Source: Prorocentrum cordatum
Taxonomy: Eukaryota > Sar > Dinophyceae > Prorocentrales > Prorocentraceae
Assembly: GCA_963575745.1 (NCBI GenBank)
Contig: CAUYUJ010009535.1
Span: 370,809-434,808, forward strand
Reading direction: 5' to 3'
Length of the DNA stretch: 64,000 bases
The notes beneath the pieces are model-generated. The model saw only the letters and a program-made list of their open reading frames with translations, was not told where the DNA came from and did not search any database. Each line of letters opens with the position of its first letter. Position 1 is the stretch's first letter. Of the stretch, positions 44,612-56,003 are shown one piece after another. Both the position numbers and the translations under genes were made by a program.

Positions 44612-46098
44612 AAGATGAGAAGAAGAGAAGGAGCAGCTTAGTCGGGTGCCAGGAAAAAGGAGGAGAAGGGGAAGGAGGAGGAGGAGGATGGCAAAAGCGT
44701 TGCATGTCCTAAGCTGGAGGCACGCCGCGAGAATTCGAATGCCCGGGGCGCCGCCTGTCGAGGAGCCAACGGCTATAGCAAGCGTCCCCATCATCCCCAA
44801 GAAAGGCAGCTGCGTGCATCAGCGTTCATGATCACGAAAGGGATGCCGACGACAGTGATGATTGCAATTCGAAAACGTTGGCAATGCTGATATATGTAAT
44901 CATAAATGTCGACGTTGGCGGCTAATGATAACAGAGTTGCGTTTCGACATCATTCCTGTCATAGCTTGACCCGACGCGAACTGTTGCGATCGGCCCTCGC
45001 GCAGAGTCAGGGGGGGCAAAGGACTGTTTCATCGAGGTGCACCCTGGGGGTTGCTGGCCCAAGGCCACGAAAGACGAAAAAGAACCTGGGAAGGAGACCC
45101 AACAGTTTCCATGTGAGTCCCTTGAGAATCCCCCCAGCGAGGCAGATCAATACTGAAAGCGCGTTGGCCCCCCTCCCTCCACTGGGCAACTGCGGCAATG
45201 CTGCCTATGTCGCGCGTGGTCGCTCTTATCCTGGTAGAGCGGCGCGGCCTTGTCCCAGGCCAGCAGCCACGACACGCACGCGAGGTAGTTCGCGTGCTGG
45301 TTCACCTGCGTGTACTTCGAGCAGGGCCCGTGCCTGGGCGAGGGGCTAATGAGCAGAATGTGGATTGGGGCAGTTCAGTCAGACAAGCACCGCGCTGCAT
45401 GTGCAAAATGTGACGCGGCATTCAAACATATAAATGTATTACACACGTTCGCGTGCGTTGCAGATCGAAGCACTCGACATGTTTATGTTGCGCACCTGAC
45501 CCTTGAAGGTTCACCCGTTTCTAGCGATCGAAAACATGCGATTGACGACGGCAGTTGCGATGCTCAGAACAGTAAAGAAATACCTATGCAACACGAGACA
45601 TATGGCAAATGGGATCGAGAGGGCTGGCCGGGTCGCCTGCCAGGATGGTCAGCGCCCTTCGGCCCGCGGCAGCAGCACGAGATCCACGCGCGCTGGGCGC
45701 CTGCAAGACGCGGGGCTATGCAGGAGGCACGGGCGAGATTGGCGGCCGGGGGGCGACGGAGGAAGAAGGGTGCGGGGTGACTGCGGCCGTCGGCATCTCT
45801 GCACTATGCACGTGGATGTGAGCGCGCGCCAGCGGCGCGATGCAATGGGCGGCGCTGATCGTTTGCGCGAGCACGAGGGCAGAAGAAACACAATCACGCA
45901 CTGTCGGTTCTGTGGGAGAGCGAGCGTCAAGGAGGGAGGACAAGGGGTTCGAAGTGAGGCGGGAGCTGGAACTGGAGAGACGCTAGACAGTGAGAAGTCA
46001 GGCGGAAGGGGCGAGATGATAGGGGGGATTGGTAATGGAATAGGGAGGGGGAGGAGGAGTCAGCGCAAGAGAACAACGCGAAAAAAAAAAAAAGAAAC
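44612..46098. other. About 1.5 kb without a supported exon
   Basis: ORFs on both strands overlap and none is convincing. A poly-A run (46081-46093 on plus) at the right border is the pyrimidine-rich start of an intron on the minus strand. Confidence 0.5.
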
Positions 46099-46993
46099 CG
46101 CTTGAATGACTGCAGTTGTCGAAATTGACTCGGCGCTCCGTCACGCGGATGGTGAAACCTTGCTTGAGGTGATCGGGGATGTCTTCGGGTGGGCCGCGAA
46201 GGACATCAAGACTCGGCAACGCAGGCGGGGGCTCCAACTCCTCGAACACATCGCCCCCTTCCCCGCCACCCGCGGGGAGGGCTAATAACACATCTTCGGG
46301 GTCCCCAGGGGCATCTCCTATAGCAAGCGGCGGCAAATCAAGGTACTTCAGACCATGTCGCAATATTATAATGAAGTCCATGTGCGACAACTCAGGGAAC
46401 CGCGGGTGCGCGTGTAAAATGTCAAGGACACCGTCCTTTTCCTTTAACTCAACCAAGCACCGATAATAACCTGAGGAGCGGCCCGCGAGAATACAAGGGG
46501 CCCCGCGGCTCCTCACCAACTCCTCATTCAACAAGGCTACGAAATATGAGGCAGGCATCGACTGAACGTTGCAATCGAAGATGCGTGAGCCGAACTGGTG
46601 ATCATCGAGGTCATTTGGCTGCGCCACCCAACCTTGGTAAGAAAGGCGGAGACATAACTCCAGCTTCGACGAGCCCGTTCCAGTCTCAGCGCACGCGGCA
46701 AGCGCAGTGCAGCTACCTCCGAGAACGCAAGACTGGCTGCACTGCAGAATGGAAGGCCTGACCTGCAACTCAGGCTCGAGAAAGTGCGAGTCATAAGACG
46801 TGGATGCCACGCCTGCGTCTTCCAAGAACGGAATGATCGACATCCTGAGCCCTGACGTCGTGAGGTCGTACCAGCCGCGTGAGATGGTAGACCCCACCCA
46901 CGCCCCCTCCTTAACAAGATGGTCGACAACGGCAACCGCATCATTCACGCTAAGTGGATACCCTGATACTTCCGCGGCGATAGCACCGACGTC
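46099..46993 (-). CDS. Exon of an unrecognised dinoflagellate protein
   Basis: The exon begins after an acceptor TTAGCTCAG at 46993 (DVGAIAAEVSGYPLSVNDAV) and runs about 298 codons to a GT donor at 46098 (…NCSHSSG, then T-rich intron). The composition is that of a folded protein, with Cys, Trp and hydrophobic residues (SIIPFLEDAGVAS, YFVALLNEELV, DFIIILRHGLKYLDL), ending in an acidic Pro-rich tail. I do not recognise the family. Its position next to a transposase-like gene makes a mobile-element origin possible, but this is not shown. Confidence 0.55.
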
Positions 46994-47170
46994 CTGAGCT
47001 AAGAGGGATCAAAGAGACAAGTAGCTAGCTCATAACAATGCTTTGTTATCTACATTATCTAGAGGGTATGGGGTGGGGGACTAGTGGCTGGGCGATACAT
47101 TCAAACGCCAGCGCCCCTCCTGCATTTCAATGTACACCTAGACTGCCCCATATCACATCCCTTTTCTACA

Positions 47171-47687
47171 TCACCCCCTCACCCAACCGAAGTCCTGCGA
47201 CTCATGCGAGATGGAGGCGAGGGCATCCGATATGCGCGCCTTCACAGGCTCGGGGATGCTGTGGACAAGGCTCGTGGCAGTTGGGGGGCTCCATGAAACG
47301 AGGGTCCCCACGCGATGAGGCTCCGAAAACATCGAAATTAACGACACGCAGGGAAGCCACAGGCGATGGGCGAACAATGGGACCTGCAGGGCCAGCTTCG
47401 ACTTCCAAACGAATGACGCCGAAGTCTCCAGGGGACCACTCCACGTGCGTGGGCCTCAGTACCTTACGTCTCTCCCTGCGAGATGACAACACTTTGAAGA
47501 AAACGTGGGATCGCACAGCGTCAGCAACATCTGGCGGTCGGCGCACGTTCGTGCACAATGCGACGACTGACCCAAGCAACCCAAGATGTGCGGGCACTAT
47601 ATCACCTGCAAGTGCAGGCGCAACAATGGCCCCAACCCCGCCGCCAGCCCGGGATGCCCCGGGCGCCGCGGCCTGCTCGAAGAGCTC
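47171..47687 (-). pseudogene. Frameshifted upstream exon of the same protein
   Basis: The frame from 47687 (after GTAGCCGCAG; ELFEQAAAPGASRAGGGVG) is coding-like to about 47290 (HVEWSPGDFGVIRLEVEAGP). Coding-like sequence then continues in another frame (TATSLVHSIPEPVKARISDA) to a stop at 47171. A one- or two-base indel near 47290 (a CCCCCC run at 47289-47294) would join them, as would an unrecognised short intron. Confidence 0.4.
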
Positions 47688-48051
47688 CTGCGGCTACCCA
47701 GCCCGCGGCGCCAGCGGCAGTTGGCTGCAGCGGCGGCCTGCGCAAAGAAGCGAAACGCACGCAGCACTTACAGCAGGTGGACTGCGTGCAAATAGCAAGA
47801 CGTTCGGGGCACTGGAAAAAAGAGCGAGCGAGAAGGATGGGGGGGGGGAGGGGATGGAAGGGAAGGTGAGGCGAAATGAGGAGGAGCAAGGAGGAGAGCA
47901 AGGGAGAGAGGGGGCCCCTGGGGGGGCGGACACGGGGAGGAGATAACGAGTGATATAGTGGGGGCGGGCAAGAGCATGGGATGAGTAAGCTCAGCGGCAG
48001 CAGCATCAGCATGAACATGAGTCGTCGGCGACGTCGGCGTCGCCTCAAAAT

Positions 48052-48088
48052 CAGTAACCATTTCGGCTCAACCATAACGCCTCAAAAC
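48052..48088 (+). other. Tandem relic spliced leaders upstream of the 48093 ATG
   Basis: The plus strand reads TAACCATTTCGGCTCAA, matching 15 of 18 bases of the leader core TAGCCATTTTGGCTCAAG without gaps. It is followed immediately by a partial second copy, CCATAACGCCTCAAAA. The block ends 4 bp before the ATG at 48093. A full leader followed by a copy truncated at CCATT is the signature of repeated rounds of trans-splicing and retroposition. Confidence 0.7.
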
Positions 48089-48092
48089 TAGC

Positions 48093-48657
48093 ATGGCCGG
48101 TGGTGATGACTCCGATTCAGACGAGCAATGGGGGGATTGGAGGCCAGTCGTTCGGGGTCAAGGGCAGCAAGAGCAAGGGCAAGAGCAGGGCAGTGCATCA
48201 GGGCGCGAGCAAGGAGATTTGCAAGCACCTGGCGAGGGCGAAGGCGACGGCGACAAGGGCGACGCCAAGGGCAAAGGCACTGGCAAGATGGTCGCGAACA
48301 AGGGCAAGGGTCATGACGCAAGCAGCAATGACACCAGCGTCAACGCCAGCAGAACCCAGGCGAAGAAACGCCCGCGGCCGCGAGAGGCGATCGAGCCAAA
48401 GAAGCGGCCACAGCGGCGGTGGCAGTGGTGGGAGCAGTGGTAGCAGTAGCCCAAGCACTGATGCACGAGCGCCAGCAACGACAGCAGCAGGGGCAGCAGT
48501 GCAGTTGCGGCGCCTTCGATGCCCAAACGGAGCCCTTCGTCATCTGTCATCGTTGTCGCACGGATCGCCGTTGCATGTTGCACGATTGTCGTCGCCACGC
48601 GCCCGATCGCCATCACCGACGTCGCGCGTCTTGGAGATGCACTGGCACATGTGGCCT

Positions 48658-48660
<3 letters not shown>
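48093..48660 (+). CDS. Cys-rich ORF with Gly/Lys/Gln-rich head, probably frameshifted
   Basis: The ATG at 48093 opens MAGGDDSDSDEQWGDWRP, followed by a Gly/Gln/Lys-rich segment to about 48440, where the frame ends (QRRWQWWEQW, stop at 48441-48443). From about 48419 another frame gives ALMHERQQRQQQ, then CSCGAFD...CHRC and CMLHDC, a set of cysteines that could bind zinc. The two parts probably form one protein, broken by an indel or joined by an undetected intron. The frame runs into a (TC)n tract at 48660. It is on the opposite strand to the neighbouring transposase-like gene. Function unknown. Confidence 0.45.
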
Positions 48661-48753
<93 letters not shown>

Positions 48754-48765
48754 TTCTTTTTCTCC
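48660..48765 (+). repeat. (TC)n microsatellite
   Basis: About 105 bp of nearly perfect TC dinucleotides separating the plus-strand Cys-rich ORF from the 3' end of the minus-strand transposase-like gene. Confidence 0.95.
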
Positions 48766-48989
48766 TTCTCTCTTGCCCCCGCCATCCTCCGCCCATCCTC
48801 CTTCGGTCCGATCTTCGCCCCAGTTCACCTCTCTACGTTGCCCCTGCGCGCCCTCCCCCCATGACCCCATACATCCCTTCATCGCTCCTCCTCCTCCCTC
48901 CTTCCATCCCTCCGTCGCCCACTCTTGACCCGCGCGACTCGTGCTCCTGCTTCCCCCCTCCCCGGCCCCAGCCCCGTCGGCGTCCCGAG

Positions 48990-51630
48990 GAACGCTCCAA
49001 ATGCGGGTGCTGTCGTTCATGATGGATTTGAGCGCCCCCATGATCGCGTGAGAGGTATGATCTAACACCAATGCTTTGCATATCACCGCCTTCTCATTCT
49101 TGGACCATTGTTCCCTGGCCTTGTTAGCGGAGGACATTTTTCGGAACTGCCCACGGACATGATAGAGGAATATGAGGCCCTTCTTCTCTGCCTGATCCAT
49201 CTGCCTTATCTGCCACCTGTCCTCGCGTGGATAGATAGGTGACAATATCGCAGACGCCAAGTCTCGCCTGCGCCAGTTCGCCACAGCGAAGGTCCAGAAA
49301 GCATCATGCTTGAGGAGGGCTGCGTATTCATGCACCTTCAGCTTGCAATGTATAGTTTGAGGGCTGTGGTGTTTCATCTTGCGCTGGAGGGTACCGATGT
49401 GCGCGTGGGTCCCCTCGACCCTCCGAGTGTGAATGACAGCCATGGAATATTGTTTGAGTTCCCACGCGACTCGATCTGGGAGGGGGGCTTCGGGGTCCTG
49501 GACGAAGACGTTCAAATCTGCCCTGAGGGGGTTCGCGTCGCCAACTGCCAAGTACACGGTGACGCGGTGCAAAGATTGCAACTTGCCCCCAGCAACGGCA
49601 TCATCCACTTCCGTCAAACATTCGCGGATCGCAGTTTTGCACTGACCGAGGGTCCAGGTTCCCTAGATGTTACCCAGTGCCGCCAGGAACTTAAAAGGTG
49701 TGAAACTCAGGTGGGCGAATTTGAGCCTCCAGTTGTCGCATATGGCATGTTTCAATTGATCCTGGATCCCCACCAATCGAACGGCCTCGTCCTGAGGCGA
49801 CTGGGAGATAAAATTGAGGAAATCCTCGTGCCGGGATGCCACCAGATTCGCACATAGCTTATCGACGCCACCACACACCAGCTCCACGAGGCGTCGGCCT
49901 CTCCAAAAGCACCCCTCCAACGCCTTCCTATACGCTGCCAATCTTGCCTTCCGCGAGCGGGTCACATCGTTCAGAATGCGTTCGTGGCAACGACGCCCCT
50001 CGGCCCAGGTCCCCGAAATGCCGACCGAAGAGCACGCCGATAACAGAGCCCAGGTAAGTCCTAAGAGAGGCTTGAACTGAACTGCTTCTGCGACCCGCTT
50101 AATCAAGCCAGAGTCAATTTCGGATGCCTCTGCAACGCCTTCGCAGAACTTCTGAACGCTGAAATGTTGTAACAGCAGGGGGAGGACGTCGACAAGATAC
50201 CTACAGAAACGTTCGACGTACTGCCATTTCCAGTCGAAGGTGGCCCCCTGCTTACTCCCCTCCCCCATCGGATGGCCTGACACGCCAGGGGGGAGGCAGG
50301 TTGCCTTGAAGCGGAGAACCACGTCGCGCCTGCCGAAGAAAGTCGACAGCGCCTGGGCCCCATCATTGGGGGGCGGATGCGCGCGACGGCCCGGGGAGAG
50401 GCGGCTGGGGATTGGAGTGGGAGGGGGGAGGGGGGGGGAAAGGCACGCGGGGACAGGGGTGGGGCCAGGGTCCACGGGCCAAGGGCTAGGGCCCGCCAGG
50501 GGCCAGGCTAGGGAACGACGGCTATGCAGCCAGGCGGTCAGTAAGAGAAGGAAGCTGAATGCGAGGGAGTGGGGCGGCGCGCAGCCACGGCGCGCAACTG
50601 GGCGAAGAGTGGCAGAATACACAGTAGTGAAGAGGAGAAGCTAGTAGAGAGCGGATGAGTGAGAGGTGAGAGGACAGCGGGAGGAGCAAGCAACGAGCAC
50701 CCAATGCGAGCATGGGCGATCCTCAACGACCTCCACCTCTTCCAAAGCTCCCCCGCGCTTCCTGTCGCGACCCGTCCTCACCTGCCCCCTTCCATCCCCT
50801 TCCCCTTCCCCGCCCTCTCCACCCTCGCCAAGTATCCCCATCAACGACCTCGGATCATCAGGGAGGGGTGATATGAGAGGCTGACAACGATCGCAGTTGC
50901 CCCCAAGATGGCCTTAAAGTGGACTCCAAGCCGCTCCCATTCAGGAAGCTTTTCAACTGCTTCCTCCAACGGATTGTAAAGCACATGGTAACAGTCTGGC
51001 AACCGCAGCGCAAGCGGGAGGAAATACTTGTCGTTTACATCGGGGCTGAACAATTGCAACTCGCCTTTCTGGATGGCATCCAATATGCTGCGTGCATCGC
51101 CAGACCACTGATGTAACAGTAACGGCGAATCCCCAACCTCCGATTCCACCCCCTGGTCTGTAGTCCAGCTCCTGACCTGGTAGCGAGCCTCCCCTCCCAC
51201 GCCCTCGTCGGCTTGCCGCCGATGCGAGCAAAGGCCCGAGAAACTGACTAAGCTCAGAAACATCGCATTGCTGACAGATGGAATGGAGGCCGGGAGGGAG
51301 AGGGCAGGCGGGGGGCGGGCGAGAGGGTGAGAATGCCAAAGAGAATGGTGAATCACTGGTCTCCTCTCTCGCCTTCCCCCCCCCCCCATCCTCCCCCCCC
51401 TCCTCCTCAATCCCCTACCTCCCCCCCCCTCCTCTCCCTCTCCTATGCCCAACCAAATCGCATTCAGTCAGTCACCCTCCCCTCAGACTCCCCTCCCCCC
51501 TCGCCCTCCCTCCTCTGTTTTTTTCCACGCGTGGTAGCGGGTCAACGAATGCCCGCGGAGGCGTTGCTACATAATGCAATCAAGGATGCTCCCGAGCGGA
51601 AACAACATTGCAATGAATACGCACTCCGCG

Positions 51631-51671
<41 letters not shown>

Positions 51672-52545
51672 AAGAGAGCCTGATTGAATGCAGGTACTGA
51701 CCCCGCTTCAAGCATGAGAGCGTGCTGCGTATTTGCAGACTTGCACAGCGCGCTCCCAGCCCCCTGACCCAAGGTTGACAGAGGTAACATTCGGAACTCA
51801 TGGGCGGACCCAACATTCATGGACATGAGCTCAGTACACGAGCACGCCTCTTGCCATTGCACCCTGTCCTCTAATATGGGGTAGAAGTTGCACGGCGCCT
51901 GCGGCGAGGAATCCGCTTGCCAATGGCGGCTGAACCTCGTGGTCTTCAACTCCCGCTGCAATAAAATTTCAATGAGTCCCAGCCGCGGCAACACAGTTTC
52001 CCTCGCGAACTTCGGCATGGCCGACGCGAGATGGGAAGCAACGGCGTTCGCTTCGCCCTCGGGCAACACCATTCTGAAGCACAGCTCTGCAATCTCGTGC
52101 AAGGACGTCCGCTGGGGGTCGTGCAACAATCGCCCGAGCTGCCACGCCCGCAATAACGTCTCGGGCTGGGGGACATGCGATTTATACGCGCTGGCAACGC
52201 GGCCCCCTCAATCAAACGACCAACGATGCAAAGCAATGCAGGTGCGAATGACACGCCGAGAATATTGGCACTTTCTGGCTGCGCATCAAGTGTGTGGGGG
52301 GGGGGGGGGAGGATTGGAGGCGAGGGGGAAGGGGGGGGAGGATGGGGAAGAGGTCTCAGGGGGAAGAGGAGGAGGGGGAGGAGGAGGAGGAGGCGGAGGA
52401 GGAGGCGGAGGAGAAGGATGAGGGGGAGGACGAGTGGACCCTCAAACAGCGGCCGATGACCTCGGCCTGGGCCCGAATCTCGCGGAACGCCGTCGCCCTC
52501 GCGCACAATGATCGAAAGGCAAGCACTGTCTGACGAACATTCGAG
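48990..52545 (-). pseudogene. Transposase-like gene with in-frame stop and frameshifts
   Basis: Coding segments, high to low: about 52540-52440, about 52300-51672, about 51280-50880, and about 50345-48990. The 51 kb exon contains SWTTDQGVESEVGD, in which the Asp after TT may be a catalytic acidic residue of a DDE-type enzyme. The last segment has VEGTHAHIGTLQRKMKHHSP, a second motif I associate with a multicopy dinoflagellate transposase-like family (from memory, not searched). The last exon is interrupted by a single TAG at 49663-49665, with coding sequence in the same frame on both sides (FLAALGNI and GTWTLGQCKTAIRECL). A further frameshift seems needed near 52180. A 41-base poly-C (51630-51670) abuts the exon end at about 51672. 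It is probably a dead mobile-element copy. Confidence 0.55.
51630..51670 (+). repeat. Poly-C run of 41
   Basis: Uninterrupted C homopolymer, reading as poly-Gly on the minus strand just after the transposase-like exon (…FNQALFGGG). Likely intronic and of uncertain true length. Confidence 0.9.
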
Positions 52546-53234
52546 GACAAAGGAGGGAGGGGGAAGGGAAACCGTGGGCCTTCCAAATGCGGTCTACGAT
52601 GCCGCCAGGCCGCCGCGGGGGAGCCTGCGAGCCCGGGCCGGCGGGTCGCAGCGTGGTCTCATCCTTTTGCGGCGGCTGCGCCGCGGCGAGACAGCGGCCT
52701 CTCTCACGTCCTCGTTCGCCGTCCTCCTCCACATTATCCTCCTCTCTCCTCCTCCGCCATCCGACCCCCGTCCGATCCCTCCCCGTCCCACTTCTCGTCC
52801 TCCTCCCTCCTCGCTATCCCCCCATATCCTTCTCCTCATCATCCGCCTCGTCCTTCTCCTCCGCCTGCTTCCTGTTTTCCTGCTGCTGCTGGCCGCTGCT
52901 GGCACTCTCTGGGCTGGCCCCCTGACCATTGCGGGCCCGCCAGCAGCCCTCAACCTTGCCCCTTCACCCTCATCTCCTCTCCCCTCTCAAGCCTCCTCAT
53001 CCCCATCTCCTCATCCTCATCTCCTCTCCCCTATCACCCTGCCCCATCCGCGCCCCTCATCCCCTCCCTTCTCACCCCCCTCGCCTCTGCCTGATCATTG
53101 TCATCATCTTCAAGTCCTTCACCCTCCCCCCCTCCCCCCCTCCCATCGCCGTGCCCCCCCTTCCCCTCGCACTCGCCGCTCCTCCTCGCCCCCTCGCCCG
53201 CTGCGTCGTCGCGGGTGGCGGCGCAAACTGTCCC

Positions 53235-53580
53235 GTGGCAACTGGGACTCCCCCTCGGGCACCGCGCCCGATCTGTGGGCGAAGGACGCGGGCGTTACCA
53301 CGAACCCCACCGACCCCGAGTGGATCAATTCCGCCACGCTCTCCGGAACGCAGAATCCCTCAGCGACGGGCGGACGGGGGGGGGCGGCTGAAGCCCCGCT
53401 TGCCTCCGCCCCCCCTCCACGACGCCGACGCCGCGATCATCTCGCTGATATCCTCGCGCTCTCGCCGCGCAGCCCGCTCTACTGGGCCGAGGCTAACGGC
53501 CTTCGAAGTGCGTTGATCTTCGCGAAGCCAGAGCCCCCGAAGCGCGATTTTCTTCGCGGCCGACCGCGGTGGAGTGTGGG
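53235..53580 (+). CDS. Possible plus-strand coding segment
   Basis: A frame reading GNWDSPSGTAPDLWAKDAGV and later PRSPLYWAEANGLRSALIFA is protein-like. Two other frames are open over the same stretch, and no start or splice pattern decides among them. Treat it as a candidate only. Confidence 0.25.
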
Positions 53581-53878
53581 GTCAACGACTGCCCCTGCTG
53601 CTGCCAGCCAGGCTGCCGCTGCTGCTCGCATTTATGTTGCCCTCTCCCCTGTCGCTGTCAACCATCCTGTCGTTGCTGATGACACCCCTTGCAATTGCTC
53701 TCGTCACTTTCCCACCGTGCTCTCCTCATGCGGATGATGCTATGCCGCTGCTGCCCCACCACCCTGTTGCCGTCGTTCCTCCTCCGCCTTGTCCCCCCCC
53801 CACTTCCTGACCACCCCTTTCACCCTGGCCCTTCCGATCCCCCCCCCCCCCCGACCCTTGTACTCCTTTTGTTGTGTT

Positions 53879-54496
53879 TCAAATTGCCCGCTGCCCGAAT
53901 GCCTTCGGGCTGGGATCCTGCACGCCAAGGTCGACGAGCTCTTGAACGATCAAACTCCCGTCAAACGACGGAATGGGCCCCCGCGACTTGTTGCACTGAT
54001 CTGGGCACGGCCACGGAGCCTGCCCAGTAGCAGGGCGGTACGATGATATAGTCCATACCAACATACTCGAGGCGGCAGCCTCGAAGTTCCCGAACTGTCG
54101 AGCCTGCCAAAGGACACCAGGCCGCGTGGCGTCCGCATGAGACATCCGAGACAACTTTGAAAACTCCACGGCCCCCCACACGTCTGCGACGTTCCTCCGC
54201 GCAACCTTCCGAGGAAGAGGAGGAGGATACTCGAGAAAAGGGACCGGAGGAGGATGAGGAGGACATTGAAGACAATGAGGAGGGGGAGGGGGAGACGGAG
54301 GAGGACGAGGATGAAGACAAGGAGGAAGAGGACAAATATTAGGCGAGGAGGGCACGGATAAAGTAAGACGCAAGACCTCCCTCGCACTCACTAGAAGGAA
54401 AGTCCGTGGAAGCGCGTTGCGGCGGCGACGCTTGGCGCCACCGCGAGGCTGGGGCGGCGCCGCGATGTCCTCGACGTCCGCAACGACGAGGCCCAT
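53879..54496 (-). CDS. Orphan ORF with arginine-rich tract
   Basis: The ATG at 54496 gives MGLVVADVEDIAAPPQPRGG followed by AKRRRRNALPRTFLLV. A pyrimidine-rich stretch (about 54340-54200), probably an intron, is followed by RRNVADVWGAVEFSKLSRMS through ...GSLIVQELVDLGVQDPSPKA to a stop at 53879. The whole is one open frame, which may be chance given the simple-repeat middle. It lies upstream of, and in the same orientation as, the transposase-like gene and could be its first part. No domain recognised. Confidence 0.4.
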   Translation of the reverse strand: MGLVVADVEDIAAPPQPRGGAKRRRRNALPRTFLLVSAREVLRLTLSVPSSPNICPLPPCLHPRPPPSPPPPPHCLQCPPHPPPVPFLEYPPPLPRKVARRNVADVWGAVEFSKLSRMSHADATRPGVLWQARQFGNFEAAASSMLVWTISSYRPATGQAPWPCPDQCNKSRGPIPSFDGSLIVQELVDLGVQDPSPKAFGQRAI

Positions 54497-54499
54497 CGC

Positions 54500-56003
54500 G
54501 GCGGCGCCTGGCCCGAACCCAGGGGACAGGGGAAGGGGGGCGACAACGACGACGACGCTGAGCAGCAGCAGGAGCAGGAACGCGAAGAGGAGGAGGAGCA
54601 GGAGCGCGAAGAAGGTAACGAAACAAAGGCGAAAACGGAATACGAAAAGGATCGGACACCGCGGGGGGGGGAGGAGGTAGGGCCTGCGGATGAGACGAAA
54701 AAATGAACGAACGAAAATTGGAAGAATGGAAACCCACCCCTCTTTGTCCTCCTCCTGCTCGGAGTGTCCTCCTTCTCTCCCCCCTCTCCTTCTCCTCGGT
54801 CCTCCTCCTCCTCCTCCTCCTCCTCGTTGACCTCCTCCCCTAACCCTGCAATCCCAAACAACAAGTCCCCCAACCAGCCCCGCCAGCAGCCGCGGCAGCA
54901 GGCCGCGCGCGCAGGCGCGCGGCGCCGCCCCGCGGGGGCGGCGACCAGGCCCGGGCCGAGGCCGAGGGCCGGCGCCAGCACAGAGCCCGCTGCGGCAGCA
55001 GCGGGCAGAAGAGAGGGGCGCAGGAGGTGGAGTAGGATGACGTCGTCGGCAGTGGCTGTCGCGTGCTACCGCTGCCGTCGCCCGGTCACCTCCTGCTCCT
55101 CCTCCTCCTCCGCCTCCTTCCCCCTCCTGTTGTTTCTTCGTCCTGATGTTGTGCCTCCTTCTCCTTCCTCCTCCTTCCCCCCCTTCTCCTCTATTATGTT
55201 CCCCCTGCTGCGGCCGCCCCCCGGGCCCCGGGCCCCCCCCCCCTCGCCCCTTAGGCAGTGATCCTGGTGATGGCGCCCGCGAGCCGCGACGCGAACGCGA
55301 GTTTGCAACGCATTGCTCAACGTGGCACGACGCGGCATTGCACGCATGCAAGGGGGCTGAGGCCCCGGCATTGGGAGAAGCAAAAGGAGCTGGATGATGA
55401 TAGATGGAAGCGGGACGGTTAGCGCGATAATTATGGGAGGTAGGACAGGGTAGGTTGAAGGTTGGTGGACTGTGCGCATAGCGTGGCATAGCATGGCATA
55501 ACATGGAACAGCACCAGGAAAAGGGCATTGCATGGCATAACATGGCATATCATAGCATCGTGGCATAACATAGCATAGCATAGCGTGGCATAGCATGGCA
55601 TAACATGCCGCCCCGCGAGACGCGGACCGTGACCTACTTCATGTAGGACAGGAACATAGCGATTGGTGGCATAGCCTGGTGCCGAGCCCGACGCCCGACA
55701 CGCTGAACACGCATCGAAATCCATCAAGCAATAGGTGCAAACATAGGTCTGCTAGTTGGTTCGGCACTTACATCGCTTTCGTTTCTTTTAAGGTAGGGTC
55801 CGTGGGCTCGCTTAGTCTGCTTACCATGTTCCTACCAGATATAGAGGGGGGACTCCAGTGACTCCGAGCCCGAACCTCTCCTCATCCTTCTCCTCCCCCC
55901 CCCCTCCTCCTCCTCCTCCTCCTCCTCCTCCTCCTCCTTCTCCTCCTCCTTCTCCTCCTCTTCCTACTCCTCCTCCTCCTTCTCCTCCTTTTCCTCGTCC
56001 CCA
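54500..56003. other. GC-rich intergenic stretch with satellite
   Basis: A very GC-rich stretch (54880-55040) is open in all frames. A pentamer-type satellite (55479-55608) follows. A CTC tract (55895-56000) leads to the acceptor of the plus-strand gene. I see no convincing exon. Confidence 0.5.
55479..55608 (+). repeat. TGGCATAACATAGCA pentamer-type satellite
   Basis: Tandem five-base units varying between GGCAT, AACAT and AGCAT over about 130 bp. A similar patch in the opposite orientation lies at 63545-63605. Confidence 0.85.

Noticed and set aside
54391-54981. A hydrophobic Ala/Gly/Leu ORF on the minus strand resembling a membrane protein.
   Set aside because: The sequence is GC-extreme and open on both strands, with no start, acceptor or homology signal to favour it.
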